A stretch of 64,000 nt of DNA, from the NCBI GenBank assembly GCA_038210495.1, contig JBBQWR010000001.1, positions 1 through 64,000 of the forward strand, read 5' to 3'. Source of the DNA: JBBQWR01 sp038210495. GTDB taxonomy: Bacteria > Planctomycetota > Planctomycetia > Pirellulales > DATAWG01. Below the pieces are notes generated by a model. That model saw only the letters and a program-made list of their open reading frames with translations. It was not told where the DNA came from and did no database searches. The position numbers and the translations under genes are program-made. Of this stretch, positions 23,699 to 32,296 are shown piece by piece. The number at the start of each line of letters is the position of its first letter. The first letter of the stretch is position 1.

Positions 23699-24652
23699 AT
23701 GCTAGGCCGCCGAAACGCCTTCACCCTCGTCGAATTGCTCGTGGTCATCGCCATCATCGGCGCCTTGATCGCGCTGCTGCTGCCGGCGATTCAAGCGGCC
23801 CGAGAGGCGGCTCGCCGCAGCCAATGCTCGAACAATCTCAAACAGATGGGTATTGCGATGCAAAACCATCATGCCGCCCGCCGTTTCTTTCCGGCCGGCT
23901 ATATCGCCAAGATGCCCTATGCCGACGGGGCGACCGATACATCGCCGGGCTGGGGTTGGGGCTCCGCGCTGCTGCCCTTCATCGAAGAAAATACCCTTTT
24001 TAAGTCGATCGACTTCAATCAGTCCATCGAAAGTCCGCGAAACGCCACCGCGATCCTCAGCCGGGTCGGTAATTATCTTTGCCCGGACGACGATCAGCCG
24101 GACGCCGCTTTCAATGTGACGGACGATTTCGGCGCCACCGTCGCGCGGACGACGCCAGCCGGCTACGCAGCCAGTTGCGGCGGGGACGAGTCGGATCTTG
24201 CAGGCGCGACCGGCCAGGGCGTGTTTTATCGCAACAGCGCCACGCGAATCGCCCAAATCACCGATGGCACGAGCAAGACGATTTTGATCGGCGAACGGGC
24301 TTGGTCAAACGCGAATGGAATTTGGGCCGGGGCAATTAGCCGGGGGGTGTGCAAACGCGGCGCGGCCAATCCGTGTCCGGGCGGCGGAGCTGCTTCCTAC
24401 CCGGCCGCCGCCCTGCCGCTCGCTCACTGCCATTTGAACAACGCCTTATTTGACACCGATGGGGGTCTCGACGATTTTTCCAGCCGACACCCGTTGGGCT
24501 CGAACTTCGTGTTCGCCGATGGCTCGGTTCATTTTCTTCAAGATGTCTCTGGGGACAAACCCGAAGGGGGGTTCACTGCAGAGAGCCTGATTTTGCAGGG
24601 ATTGGGCACACGCGCCGGTGGCGAGTCGATTCCCGCCGAGTGGACGCAATAG
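23699..24652 (+). CDS. DUF1559 protein with prepilin-type N-terminus
   Basis: 317 residues. The N-terminus RRNAFTLVELLVVIAIIGAL has the type IV prepilin cleavage/methylation motif. EAARRSQCSNNLKQMGIAMQNHH and the C-terminal HPLGSNFVFADGSVHFLQDV are hallmarks of DUF1559, which is greatly expanded in planctomycetes. These pseudopilin-like proteins are probably exported by a type II/IV-pilus-like machine; their roles are largely unknown. No pilus genes are nearby. Confidence 0.92.
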   Translation: MLGRRNAFTLVELLVVIAIIGALIALLLPAIQAAREAARRSQCSNNLKQMGIAMQNHHAARRFFPAGYIAKMPYADGATDTSPGWGWGSALLPFIEENTLFKSIDFNQSIESPRNATAILSRVGNYLCPDDDQPDAAFNVTDDFGATVARTTPAGYAASCGGDESDLAGATGQGVFYRNSATRIAQITDGTSKTILIGERAWSNANGIWAGAISRGVCKRGAANPCPGGGAASYPAAALPLAHCHLNNALFDTDGGLDDFSSRHPLGSNFVFADGSVHFLQDVSGDKPEGGFTAESLILQGLGTRAGGESIPAEWTQ

Positions 24653-24713
24653 CGCGACTCGAACAATGGAATTCCGCCGGTGATGCATTTGCGATGAACG
24701 ACTCTCGAGGCTT

Positions 24714-24840
24714 AGAGCCCGTCACAAAACCGCCAGTGACTGTCCCCATTTTGCGGAGCCCGCGCAAAATTAGGGACCGTCCCCTTCTCCCAGGCGGCTC
24801 ACCGAAGTTTGCGGACTCAGAAAAAAGGGACAGTCACCGA
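24714..24840. repeat. Composite intergenic repeat, second copy
   Basis: Contains GTCACAAAACCGCC (complement of the GCGGTTTTGTGA unit), then AGTGACTGTCCCC, GGGACCGTCCCC and GGGACAGTCACC. The units occur in mixed orientation just before the lipoprotein gene. Confidence 0.55.
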
Positions 24841-24843
24841 CGG

Positions 24844-25233
24844 TTGTCGGATAGTCGTTTAATCCGGCTCGCCCTGCTGCTTGTCGCCGTAGGCGGCTGC
24901 CGCAAGTCGCAACCGACGCTGACGGGTGGCCAAGAACTCGGCTATTGGATCAACGCGACTCGCGATGTCGATCCGCGCATGCGAAAAGAGGCCGTCTTCA
25001 AACTGGGAAACGCCGGTCCTATCGATCCTTCCGTCTTGAGTACGCTGACGGCCAAGCTCCAAGACCCAAGCCCTCCAGTTCGCTGCGAGACGATCCTGGC
25101 GATCGTAAAATGTTGTCCGCTTGCTGGCGATCCGGTGGTCGGCGAACTGGAAAAACTTGCCAAGTTCGATGCCGACGCGAAAGTTCGAGATTACGCCTGG
25201 CGCGCGAAAGAAAAATTGTGCTCGCCCCAGTAG
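24844..25233 (+). CDS. Lipoprotein with HEAT-like repeats
   Basis: 129 residues from a TTG at 24844, chosen because it directly precedes a short lipoprotein signal (RLIRLALLLVAVGGC) with Cys as the lipidation residue; there is no clear Shine-Dalgarno. The mature part has two HEAT-type helical repeats (VDPRMRKEAVFKLGNAG..., SPPVRCETILAIVKCC...) and a third partial one (AKVRDYAWRAKEKL). Such proteins are scaffolds for protein contacts. The open frame extends upstream through a dispersed repeat, which is unlikely to be coding. Confidence 0.6.
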   Translation: MSDSRLIRLALLLVAVGGCRKSQPTLTGGQELGYWINATRDVDPRMRKEAVFKLGNAGPIDPSVLSTLTAKLQDPSPPVRCETILAIVKCCPLAGDPVVGELEKLAKFDADAKVRDYAWRAKEKLCSPQ

Positions 25234-25370
25234 CTCCTAGCTCGGGCCGAAATGGGTCCAGAGGTTTCTTGACGCCACGGTTTTCGGCTGTCTAGCATGG
25301 AAGCGGCGATTGGTTGGCGTTTCCGTTATTTCCCGGTGTAAGCTCGCCCGGGGGGCCATAGGTGCGTGAT

Positions 25371-25979
25371 ATGGCGATGACTACGCGTTATTTTCCGCGG
25401 ACGTTGATCGCGGTCGCGATTGCGCTGAGCGCCCCTAGCGTCAGTCCTGGCCAAGAGGGTGCGTCCTATCGCGAGCGGCGATTCGATCCGTACATTGTTC
25501 CCCGCGAGCATGTCGCCGTGCCGGTAGCGCCGGTCGTCGACGAGTTCGCCGGTTCGCCGGTGCTCGATCGGACGGGATACGGCCTCTCGCCATTTTTGGG
25601 TTGGGGTTTCAGAGGTTTTGGCGGGCCCTATGGTGGATATGCTGGGTATCCTTTCGCCTACGGCGGCGGTTGGGGCGGTTACCGGTTCGGAGGCTACGGA
25701 ATCGGCTGGCCGTATGGCGCGGGGCTCGGTTACGGATACGGCGCAGGCTTAGGTTGGACCTATCCGTACGGTTATCGACGGGGCGGCTACCCCGGCGGAT
25801 ATGGGTATTCGTATCCGTTTGGAGATCATTATCCCTTTGGTGGCGGCGGTCTCGGACCGCACTATCCTAGTCCGTCTACTGACTCGGGCTACTCTGCGCC
25901 ACTTCCCCAAACGCCGGGTTCTAGCCAATCTATGAGCGAAGGGGCGGCAGCCGCGACCACCGGAAAATTTACCTGGTAG
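25371..25979 (+). CDS. Secreted Gly/Tyr-rich protein
   Basis: 202 residues with a signal peptide (RTLIAVAIALSAPSVSPGQ) and a central Gly/Tyr/Pro-rich low-complexity region (about residues 75-170: GFGGPYGGYAGYPFAYGGGW and similar). The composition resembles structural or adhesive extracellular proteins. An in-frame GTG at 25362 and ATG at 25377 are alternative starts. No enzymatic motif. The next gene encodes a similar small Tyr-rich secreted protein. Confidence 0.7.
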   Translation: MAMTTRYFPRTLIAVAIALSAPSVSPGQEGASYRERRFDPYIVPREHVAVPVAPVVDEFAGSPVLDRTGYGLSPFLGWGFRGFGGPYGGYAGYPFAYGGGWGGYRFGGYGIGWPYGAGLGYGYGAGLGWTYPYGYRRGGYPGGYGYSYPFGDHYPFGGGGLGPHYPSPSTDSGYSAPLPQTPGSSQSMSEGAAAATTGKFTW

Positions 25980-26102
25980 CACGGCGTTATTCTTGACCTA
26001 ATCGCGTTATCTCGCCCGAAGAACAAGAACGGGCGCCGCGAATTGATCTCTGTGCGAAGCCCGCCCGAGCATTCGCTCGCACGTTCAATTCGGGAGAAAA
26101 CC

Positions 26103-26339
26103 ATGAAGCGCTCGATCGCCACGTTGGCTATCGCAGTGGCGATGTCGGCTACGATTTCGCTAAATCCCTCGACAGTACGCGGGGAAAATCCGCCGTACGT
26201 GTTCCTCCAGCCATCGACAACCGGCTACGGATATCCGGTGGTCCGGCAGCCGTATGCGTACGGTTGGTTCGGCGCCTGTCCGCAACCATTCTTCACCTTT
26301 CACTGGTCGTATTACAACGAGCGATGGATCTGGCGGTGA
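26103..26339 (+). CDS. Small secreted Tyr/Pro-rich protein (78 aa)
   Basis: The ATG at 26103 has GGAG seven bases upstream. A signal peptide (SIATLAIAVAMSATISL) precedes a short Tyr- and aromatic-rich mature part (TTGYGYPVVRQPYAYGWFG, then FFTFHWSYYNERWIWR). Unknown function. It is possibly functionally linked with the preceding Gly/Tyr-rich gene, 123 bases upstream. Confidence 0.65.
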   Translation: MKRSIATLAIAVAMSATISLNPSTVRGENPPYVFLQPSTTGYGYPVVRQPYAYGWFGACPQPFFTFHWSYYNERWIWR

Positions 26340-26406
26340 AAGTGAGTGGCGAGTGGAGAGTCAGGAAGACGTTGAACAATTCAGCGTTCGCATCACGTCG
26401 CGCATC

Positions 26407-28152
26407 CTACCTCGCCAAGCCCACGAAGAAGCTGAAGAACTCTAGCCGATCGCCGGGCGCCTTGTGGATCGGGAAGGCAAAGTCGAGAGCGATCGGCGCG
26501 GGGCCCATCGCCGGAATCGAAATCCGCAGACCGAAGCCCGGCGAAATGCGGAAATCGCGGCCGCGGAATTCGGCGTTCGGTTCGACGGTGCCGAAGTCGA
26601 CGAACGACACTCCTCGAAGCGCGTCGTCGGCCGTGATCGGGAACATATACTCGATCGTGTTCAAGAATTCGAAGTTGCCGCCGACCTCGACATTCTGATC
26701 CAAGGGCGAGGCCCCGCGGAACTGGAACCCGCGAAGCGTTGAGAAGCCGCCCGCGAAAAACTTGTCGTAAACCGGCGTATCGCTGCCCGCGAATCCGAGC
26801 AAACTGCCAACCGACAGCGTGTGCTTGCCCGAGCCGTCGGGTCGCTCGAACAGCTTGAAATACTGGCGGCCCTCGAGCGTGACTTCCGGATACGTGAACT
26901 TGCCGAAGATCTGCTCGTAATTGACGCGGACCAAGTGCCCGGCCGACGGCAAGAACGGATTGTCTCGCGTATCGTGCGAGCCGCCGACGCTGGGGCCGTA
27001 GAGGAAGTCGTGGCCCAGCACTCGCTGCAATTCGGGCGGCGTGGGGACGGTCGGATCGGAGATTCGCACGTTCTCGACCCGGAACCCGACGTTGCCGCTT
27101 AAGTCGGGCGTGAAATAGTAGCCCAGTCCGATGCGTCCGCCGACCCGCGCTTCGCGCCAGTCCTGATAAATGCGCGTGAAGTACGAGAAGCTTGTGCTGT
27201 AGCTAACCGGGGTGTCGAACAGGTACGGCTCGGCGAAGCTAATCAAATAGCGCTGCACCTGGGTGCCAGGCGAGGCCTCGAGCCGAAGCCGCTGGCCGGC
27301 GCCGCGAAACGCCGTGCCTTCACGGAAATCGTCCCAGCTCGTCGGCCAGCGCGTAATGTCAAAATTTTGTTCGTCGATCGTGATGTTGCCGACAAGGCCC
27401 GCGTCGGAGTTGACGCCGACGCCGACGGCCAGCTTGCCGGTTTGCGTTTCGTTGGTGATGACATCGACCGGCAGCCAAGGTTCGACTTGAACGTACGGGG
27501 CGGGGTTGTTATCGAACACTTGTACCGGTGAGCCGGGAACGAGCGGCCGACCGGGGCCAACCCCTTCGGCCGGAGCGCCGGCGGGAACGGGATTTTGATA
27601 GTAGGCGCTGCGCGCGGTCGGCGCGTTGCCCGCCACGAGGTTCGCTCCGCGGGGAATGGCGCCGAAGGGCTGCTGCGAATTCATCGCCGGCGCGGCCCCA
27701 GCCGGAGCTCCATAAGCCGGATAGCTATTGGGCGCGGTCGCGACCGGCGCCGAATAAGGCTGCGGTTGATACGTTGGCTGCTGATACGTCGACTGTTGAT
27801 ATGCTTGCGGCTGTGCCACCGGCGGCTGCATCGTCATCGGTTGTGGGGGAAGAGCGTATTGACGAGGCGCCGCGAACCCATCCGGGCCGGCGCTCATTAC
27901 CGGCTGGCCGCCGTTGTTCGGATAATTCGCGGGAACTCCGGTCGGCGGCGCCGCATAGGTCCCGCCGTCCATTGCCGGCTGCCCGCCCTGATATACGTTG
28001 GACGCTTGGGCACGCACGATCACCCGGCCGGCGTCGCCGGGGGCGGCGTATCCGGGAGCCGGCGCGATCGCGACAGCAGCTAGCGCGCTGGCGATGCAAA
28101 CGATCGCCGCCTTGAAAGACCCTGACATGGATGCTCGTCGGTTGTGGGTCAT
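26407..28152 (-). CDS. BamA/Omp85-family beta-barrel protein without POTRA domains
   Basis: 581 residues. A signal peptide (AAIVCIASALAAVAIAPAPGYA) is followed by a Pro/Gln/Tyr-rich linker of about 150 residues (QSTYQQPTYQPQPY), then a D15/Omp85 barrel of about 370 residues. Barrel landmarks are ISFAEPYLFDTPVSYS, YFTPDLSGNVGFRVENV, GGSHDTRDNPFLPSAGH and the FxxGGxxTLRGF motif (FAGGFSTLRGFQFRG), ending FSFFVGLAR. It should insert outer-membrane proteins, but its POTRA modules are encoded by the upstream gene, whose stop overlaps this ATG by one base (TAATG). Confidence 0.85.
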   Translation of the reverse strand: MTHNRRASMSGSFKAAIVCIASALAAVAIAPAPGYAAPGDAGRVIVRAQASNVYQGGQPAMDGGTYAAPPTGVPANYPNNGGQPVMSAGPDGFAAPRQYALPPQPMTMQPPVAQPQAYQQSTYQQPTYQPQPYSAPVATAPNSYPAYGAPAGAAPAMNSQQPFGAIPRGANLVAGNAPTARSAYYQNPVPAGAPAEGVGPGRPLVPGSPVQVFDNNPAPYVQVEPWLPVDVITNETQTGKLAVGVGVNSDAGLVGNITIDEQNFDITRWPTSWDDFREGTAFRGAGQRLRLEASPGTQVQRYLISFAEPYLFDTPVSYSTSFSYFTRIYQDWREARVGGRIGLGYYFTPDLSGNVGFRVENVRISDPTVPTPPELQRVLGHDFLYGPSVGGSHDTRDNPFLPSAGHLVRVNYEQIFGKFTYPEVTLEGRQYFKLFERPDGSGKHTLSVGSLLGFAGSDTPVYDKFFAGGFSTLRGFQFRGASPLDQNVEVGGNFEFLNTIEYMFPITADDALRGVSFVDFGTVEPNAEFRGRDFRISPGFGLRISIPAMGPAPIALDFAFPIHKAPGDRLEFFSFFVGLAR

Positions 28153-29768
28153 TAATTTCGCCCCCCGCCGATCGCCGGCGCCGTGGGCGGAGCGATTTCG
28201 CTGGGAGCGGCTTCCATCTCCCGCATCCCCGTGAAATCACCGGAAATCGTCATTTCCAAAACCATATCGTCGGGCCCATCCGGCGCCTGACCCCGAAAAC
28301 TCGAAGACCTGCCGCGACCCGCTCGACCTTTGTCGTCAGGCTTCTCGGCGATCGCCTTGTCGGCGTCTTCCATGCCGGGCAGCGGGCTGAACACGATTTT
28401 GGGCGCCTTCGTCGGATCGCCGGCGAACAAGCTGCTCGCCTTCAATCGCCGCTCGTCGTCGCGCAGCTTGCGGGTGTTCAGGATGTCGCCCGGGTGGAGC
28501 GAGAGGCGATTGTAGATCGTCCGCGAATTGGTATGGGTGCTTTCCCCTTGGATATTGATCGTGACCTTGCCGACGCGGTAGCGGGCGCCCTCTTTGACGT
28601 TGTAAACGAGGTCCACGTGGGCTCGCTCGTCACGATATCGCAGATCGGCTTGGATGTCGGCGAAGACATAGCCCAGACTGCCATAGATATCGCGAACGGA
28701 AGTAAGGTCGCGGGTCATGGCGCCTTGATTGAAAAAGTCGGACCCCTTGAGCTTGAGGTCCTTCACCAGAGCCGGCGAGGGAATCTTCTGATTGCCGATG
28801 AACCGCACGTCGTTGACTTTGTAGCGCGGCCCCTCGTTGATGGTGAACGTCAGCGTCAGCCAGTCTTGCTTTTCGTTGAATTCGAGTTCCCGACCGATTT
28901 TGGCTTCCAAGAAGCCTAGACCTCGATAATAGGCGGTGAGCTTGTCGACGTCTTCGTCGATCTTCTTGCGATCGACCTCGCCTTTGAAAAGCCAGAGCGG
29001 GCCCGGTTTCGAGTCGATTATGACTGCGAGTCGCGCGCCGTCGGCGATCGTGTTGCCGACAAAATTCACCCACCAGATTTTTTGTTTGCGTCCTTCGTCG
29101 ACCAAGAATATCGCGCCGCGATCGCCCGGCTTATTGCCTTCGAGGATCGACACATGAGCTCGATCCCAGCCATGCTCGCGGTACCAGGATTCGATTTTGT
29201 CCCGGGCTTCCTTGATCGAATACGGGTCCATCCCCTCGCCGACCTTTAGCTCTGATTTGCTAATTAGTGTTTCGGTGAGCGCCCCTTGGTTGCCGACGGT
29301 CTTGATGAAGCGAATCAATGGCCGCTCGACGACCTGAAAAATCACAATCACTCCGCTTGGAGGAACCGGCTGAGTCTTCGGCGTGACGTCGACGAACTTA
29401 CGTGTCTTCATCATCTTCTTGACGTCTTCCTCGACCGACAGCGGGTCATAGACCTCGCCGGCGCGAGTCGCCAAGTGGGGCAGATGAAACGTGTTCGGCG
29501 GATGCAGACCATCGAATTGCACTTGCAGCACTCGTGTCTCACCAGGCCGAAGCGGCGCCGGCGCCGGAGTACCATTGGGAATGGCGTTGGGGCCCTGCGG
29601 CAGCAGCGGTCCTTGCGACGGTTGAAGACCCTGCGGCTGCACGGATACGGACGACGGTAGCTCGCCGCCCGCCGGCGCTTGGGCCGTGGCGATCGCGCAC
29701 GAGCAAGCGACAACCGAGATCACCCAAACGGGCAAGCAAATCGTTAGGTCGTGGCGGACGCCGGCCAT
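28152..29768 (-). CDS. POTRA-domain protein, BamA N-terminal half as separate gene
   Basis: About 538 residues from the ATG at 29768 (a TTG at 29783 is also possible). An N-terminal signal or anchor (LPVWVISVVACSCAIATAQA) and a Pro-rich stretch precede about five POTRA repeats, for example ETRVLQVQFDGLHPP, RPLIRFIKTVGNQGALTET, QKIWWVNFVGNTIADG, RYKVNDVRFIGNQKIPSP and RYRVGKVTINIQGES. There is no barrel. The last 60 residues are disordered. It is translationally linked (TAATG) to the barrel gene, so the two proteins probably form the outer-membrane assembly machine together. Confidence 0.85.
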   Translation of the reverse strand: MAGVRHDLTICLPVWVISVVACSCAIATAQAPAGGELPSSVSVQPQGLQPSQGPLLPQGPNAIPNGTPAPAPLRPGETRVLQVQFDGLHPPNTFHLPHLATRAGEVYDPLSVEEDVKKMMKTRKFVDVTPKTQPVPPSGVIVIFQVVERPLIRFIKTVGNQGALTETLISKSELKVGEGMDPYSIKEARDKIESWYREHGWDRAHVSILEGNKPGDRGAIFLVDEGRKQKIWWVNFVGNTIADGARLAVIIDSKPGPLWLFKGEVDRKKIDEDVDKLTAYYRGLGFLEAKIGRELEFNEKQDWLTLTFTINEGPRYKVNDVRFIGNQKIPSPALVKDLKLKGSDFFNQGAMTRDLTSVRDIYGSLGYVFADIQADLRYRDERAHVDLVYNVKEGARYRVGKVTINIQGESTHTNSRTIYNRLSLHPGDILNTRKLRDDERRLKASSLFAGDPTKAPKIVFSPLPGMEDADKAIAEKPDDKGRAGRGRSSSFRGQAPDGPDDMVLEMTISGDFTGMREMEAAPSEIAPPTAPAIGGGRN

Positions 29769-29948
29769 CGGATCTGATTCCAAACCTTGAGGATGTCGTG
29801 GTAGATGAGCTGTTGCGAGTCTTCGCGGCCAATTGGGACTGAGTGTCCGGCTACGAACGATCGCGTCACGAAGTGTGCGCGCCGAAAGGCCGGGTAGAGA
29901 TACTCGAACTCACGAAGCGCGGCAAGTCGAATTAATTGTCAATCGATC

Positions 29949-29964
29949 ACGTCGCAAGCGACGT
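29949..29964. repeat. GCGTCGCTTGCGACGC-family palindrome, variant
   Basis: ACGTCGCAAGCGACGT is a palindrome apart from its two central bases, and a variant of the unit found at 31597, 55421 and 55457. Confidence 0.6.
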
Positions 29965-30047
29965 GGCTATTCGACCCCCCGGCTTGGCAGCGATCAGATC
30001 ACCGCCGGTTTTACGCTAGAAAAACACGGGTGCCCGGGCGATTGCGG

Positions 30048-31517
30048 TCACACCACGCCGACCCCCCGATCGAACGCATCCTGCTCGCGTCGGTAAACCG
30101 CCAACTGCGCCTCGAACATCTCGCTCGAGATCTGCCAGCACGGATTGTCGTCCGTATGAGCGTTGCAGTGGGCCACGAGCACTCGATACATGAACTTAAA
30201 CAAGTGACGGGGCACGCGCAGGCTGCGCAGGGCCTCGATCAGCCGCCGCTGGTTCACCGAGGCGTCAAACAATTTGCCAAAACTCGGTTTGGCGCTCGGC
30301 GCGGCGCACGCTTGGACTCGCGCGCTGGCCAAGTCGTAGAGCGCCTCGCCAGTCCATTCGAGCGAGGGCACCATGTTCTGCTTGTCGAGCCGAGCCCGCT
30401 GGAAGAAATCTTGCTGCTCGCGTTCGATGAACCGCGAGAGCTCGATCGGCAGCAGCAGCTTGAACCCCATGCCAGGGTGTTTCAAAAATTTGTTGTCGAG
30501 CATCGGCCAGAGTAGGGCCCGCATCCCTTCGGCCGAACCGTTGATCAGATGCGGTTCGTCGACCCGATCGACGAGCACGATGATTCCCGAGTATCCGAGC
30601 GACTTCAAAATGCCCTGAAATTTGATCAACAGTTCGTAGCGATCGTCGGTCCGCTGTTTGTTGGGCAGCGGTTGTCCAGCGATCTCCGGTCCTAAAAAAT
30701 TCATCAGGATTTGGCGCAGCGAATTGACGTGCAAGTTGCCGACCCGCATCCGGCTCACGACCGCCTGGGCTTGCCAAAACCATTTCCACGTTCGCCACAA
30801 TCGTGGCCCCCAGCCGGCGAGCGCGAGCAGATAGGGCCAAGGCGTCGTGAGCCAGTCCCATTTGCCGAGCGACGCGGTCAGCACCGCCAGCGCGGCCGTC
30901 ACCGCGACTCCCAGCGCCAAATCCCAGTGCGACCACCACGTGTGATAGCGCAGTTTCCGCCGCAGCCGATGCCAGCGGCCCTTGCGAGTCTCCATCAGCG
31001 ACTGATCGTAGCAGGCCGCGGCCAATAATAGATCGCGGCATTGATGACGATCGAGCAGCCAATCGGCGTTCACGACGACCTCTTTGCCGCTGAGAATGTC
31101 GTCCACCAATCGAGTCACGCCGATCGAGAGGATCGCATCCATGTGATCCCACAATTTCCATTCGGCCAGCATTCGATCGAGTCGCCGCCGCCGGCCCCCC
31201 ATCCGATCTTGAAATCGATCGAGAAACGGATTGAAGTCGTCGTACTCGATGACATAGATTCGCTCGCCCGGGTGATCGCGGTTGTAGCCGACCAGATGCT
31301 GGGCGATCTGCAAGCGCATGGCGGTCTTGCCCGATCCTTTTTCGCCGAACACGACCGATGTCGCCGGATTGGCCGGGTCGCCGTAGATTTTATCCCAAGC
31401 CGGATGATACGTACTGGCAATGCAGTGCTCCTTGAACACCGGATCGGTCTGCGCATCCTCCTCCGCGAACGGATTCGCCGCGATGCCGTGATGCTCGAGA
31501 AATTGTTGAATCTTCAC
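30048..31517 (-). CDS. Membrane-associated P-loop ATPase (KAP/AAA-like)
   Basis: 489 residues. Walker A FGEKGSGKTAM is at about 57-67, with a KAP/AAA-like fold. A central membrane hairpin, two hydrophobic stretches (LALGVAVTAALAVLTASL and PWPYLLALAGW), separates the P-loop from the rest. GIIVLVDRVDEPHLI is the Walker B/DxxD region. The conserved start IQQFLEHHGIAANPFAEEDA suggests a family that binds near the C-terminal region of partner proteins. KAP-type NTPases organise membrane complexes and some act in phage defence; no partner gene is evident here. Confidence 0.7.
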   Translation of the reverse strand: MKIQQFLEHHGIAANPFAEEDAQTDPVFKEHCIASTYHPAWDKIYGDPANPATSVVFGEKGSGKTAMRLQIAQHLVGYNRDHPGERIYVIEYDDFNPFLDRFQDRMGGRRRRLDRMLAEWKLWDHMDAILSIGVTRLVDDILSGKEVVVNADWLLDRHQCRDLLLAAACYDQSLMETRKGRWHRLRRKLRYHTWWSHWDLALGVAVTAALAVLTASLGKWDWLTTPWPYLLALAGWGPRLWRTWKWFWQAQAVVSRMRVGNLHVNSLRQILMNFLGPEIAGQPLPNKQRTDDRYELLIKFQGILKSLGYSGIIVLVDRVDEPHLINGSAEGMRALLWPMLDNKFLKHPGMGFKLLLPIELSRFIEREQQDFFQRARLDKQNMVPSLEWTGEALYDLASARVQACAAPSAKPSFGKLFDASVNQRRLIEALRSLRVPRHLFKFMYRVLVAHCNAHTDDNPCWQISSEMFEAQLAVYRREQDAFDRGVGVV

Positions 31518-31596
31518 GTCGAATTAACGGGGCTAGAGGCGAGGGTCGGGTCGAGAGTCGAGGGCTGGGTACTAGGGATGAGGAGAACCATTAGAC

Positions 31597-31612
31597 GCGT
31601 CGCTTGCGACGC
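31597..31612. repeat. GCGTCGCTTGCGACGC palindrome
   Basis: Exact copy of the unit at 55421, in the gap between the P-loop ATPase gene and the next secreted-protein gene. Confidence 0.65.
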
Positions 31613-31642
31613 GATCACCGGAGCGAGGTCCACGCTCCTACA

Positions 31643-32287
31643 TCACTTCTTCTCCAGGCCCCCGATCATCTTACGAAACTCTTCCGCGTGATCGCTCACC
31701 GTCTGCCGCGGACCATAGAATTTAAAAAAATAGTTGCCTAGCTTGGGAGCGGTGACGATCGCGGCCAGCATTCGGTAGTTCGGTTTCTGGACGGGGACGA
31801 CGGTAGGATCTAGCGGTCGGGGACTGTCTTTGAACGTGCCCATCAGGTCGACGAAGCGGACTTCCAGGCCGGCGATCGTCTTCTTGCGGTCGGCCTCGGG
31901 AACTTGATTCTTGGTCGCCGAGCCGTCGGCCTGATCGAACTGGTTGATCCAGCGCTCGATGTTCGCGTCGACGTCGCCGCCGGCGCCCATCACGGTCAGG
32001 CGTCCCTCCTCGGGATCGTCTTTGGCAGCGGGAATCGCGAACTCATGTTCGACGATTCTGTTTCGCGGCGCCTTTCGCACCCAACTGGCCGGCGCCTGAA
32101 GTAGTAACTTGCCATCGGCCAGTTCGATCTTCGGGTCGATCTTCGGGTCAGCCTTGGGGTCGGGTTTTGTCGCCGGTTGATCCGCGGCCCAGGCGGCGGC
32201 GGTGGCAACAAATGCGAGAGAAAACGTCAATGCGATCAGCGTCGCGGCAACCCGCCGACGCGTTCGATCGAGGCCTGAAATGAGCAT
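31643..32287 (-). CDS. Secreted hypothetical protein (214 aa)
   Basis: A signal peptide (AATLIALTFSLAFVATAAAWA) is followed by a Lys/Asp/Pro-rich linker (KPDPKADPKIDPKIEL) and a single alpha/beta domain (LLLQAPASWVRKAPRNRIVEHEFAIP, RMLAAIVTAPKLGNYFFKFYGP). The pattern resembles PsbP/lipoprotein-like beta-sandwich domains of the periplasm. I recognise it only as a planctomycete-type family of unknown function. The GYF_2 gene ends nine bases upstream on the same strand. Confidence 0.65.
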   Translation of the reverse strand: MLISGLDRTRRRVAATLIALTFSLAFVATAAAWAADQPATKPDPKADPKIDPKIELADGKLLLQAPASWVRKAPRNRIVEHEFAIPAAKDDPEEGRLTVMGAGGDVDANIERWINQFDQADGSATKNQVPEADRKKTIAGLEVRFVDLMGTFKDSPRPLDPTVVPVQKPNYRMLAAIVTAPKLGNYFFKFYGPRQTVSDHAEEFRKMIGGLEKK

Positions 32288-32296
32288 GAATTCCTC

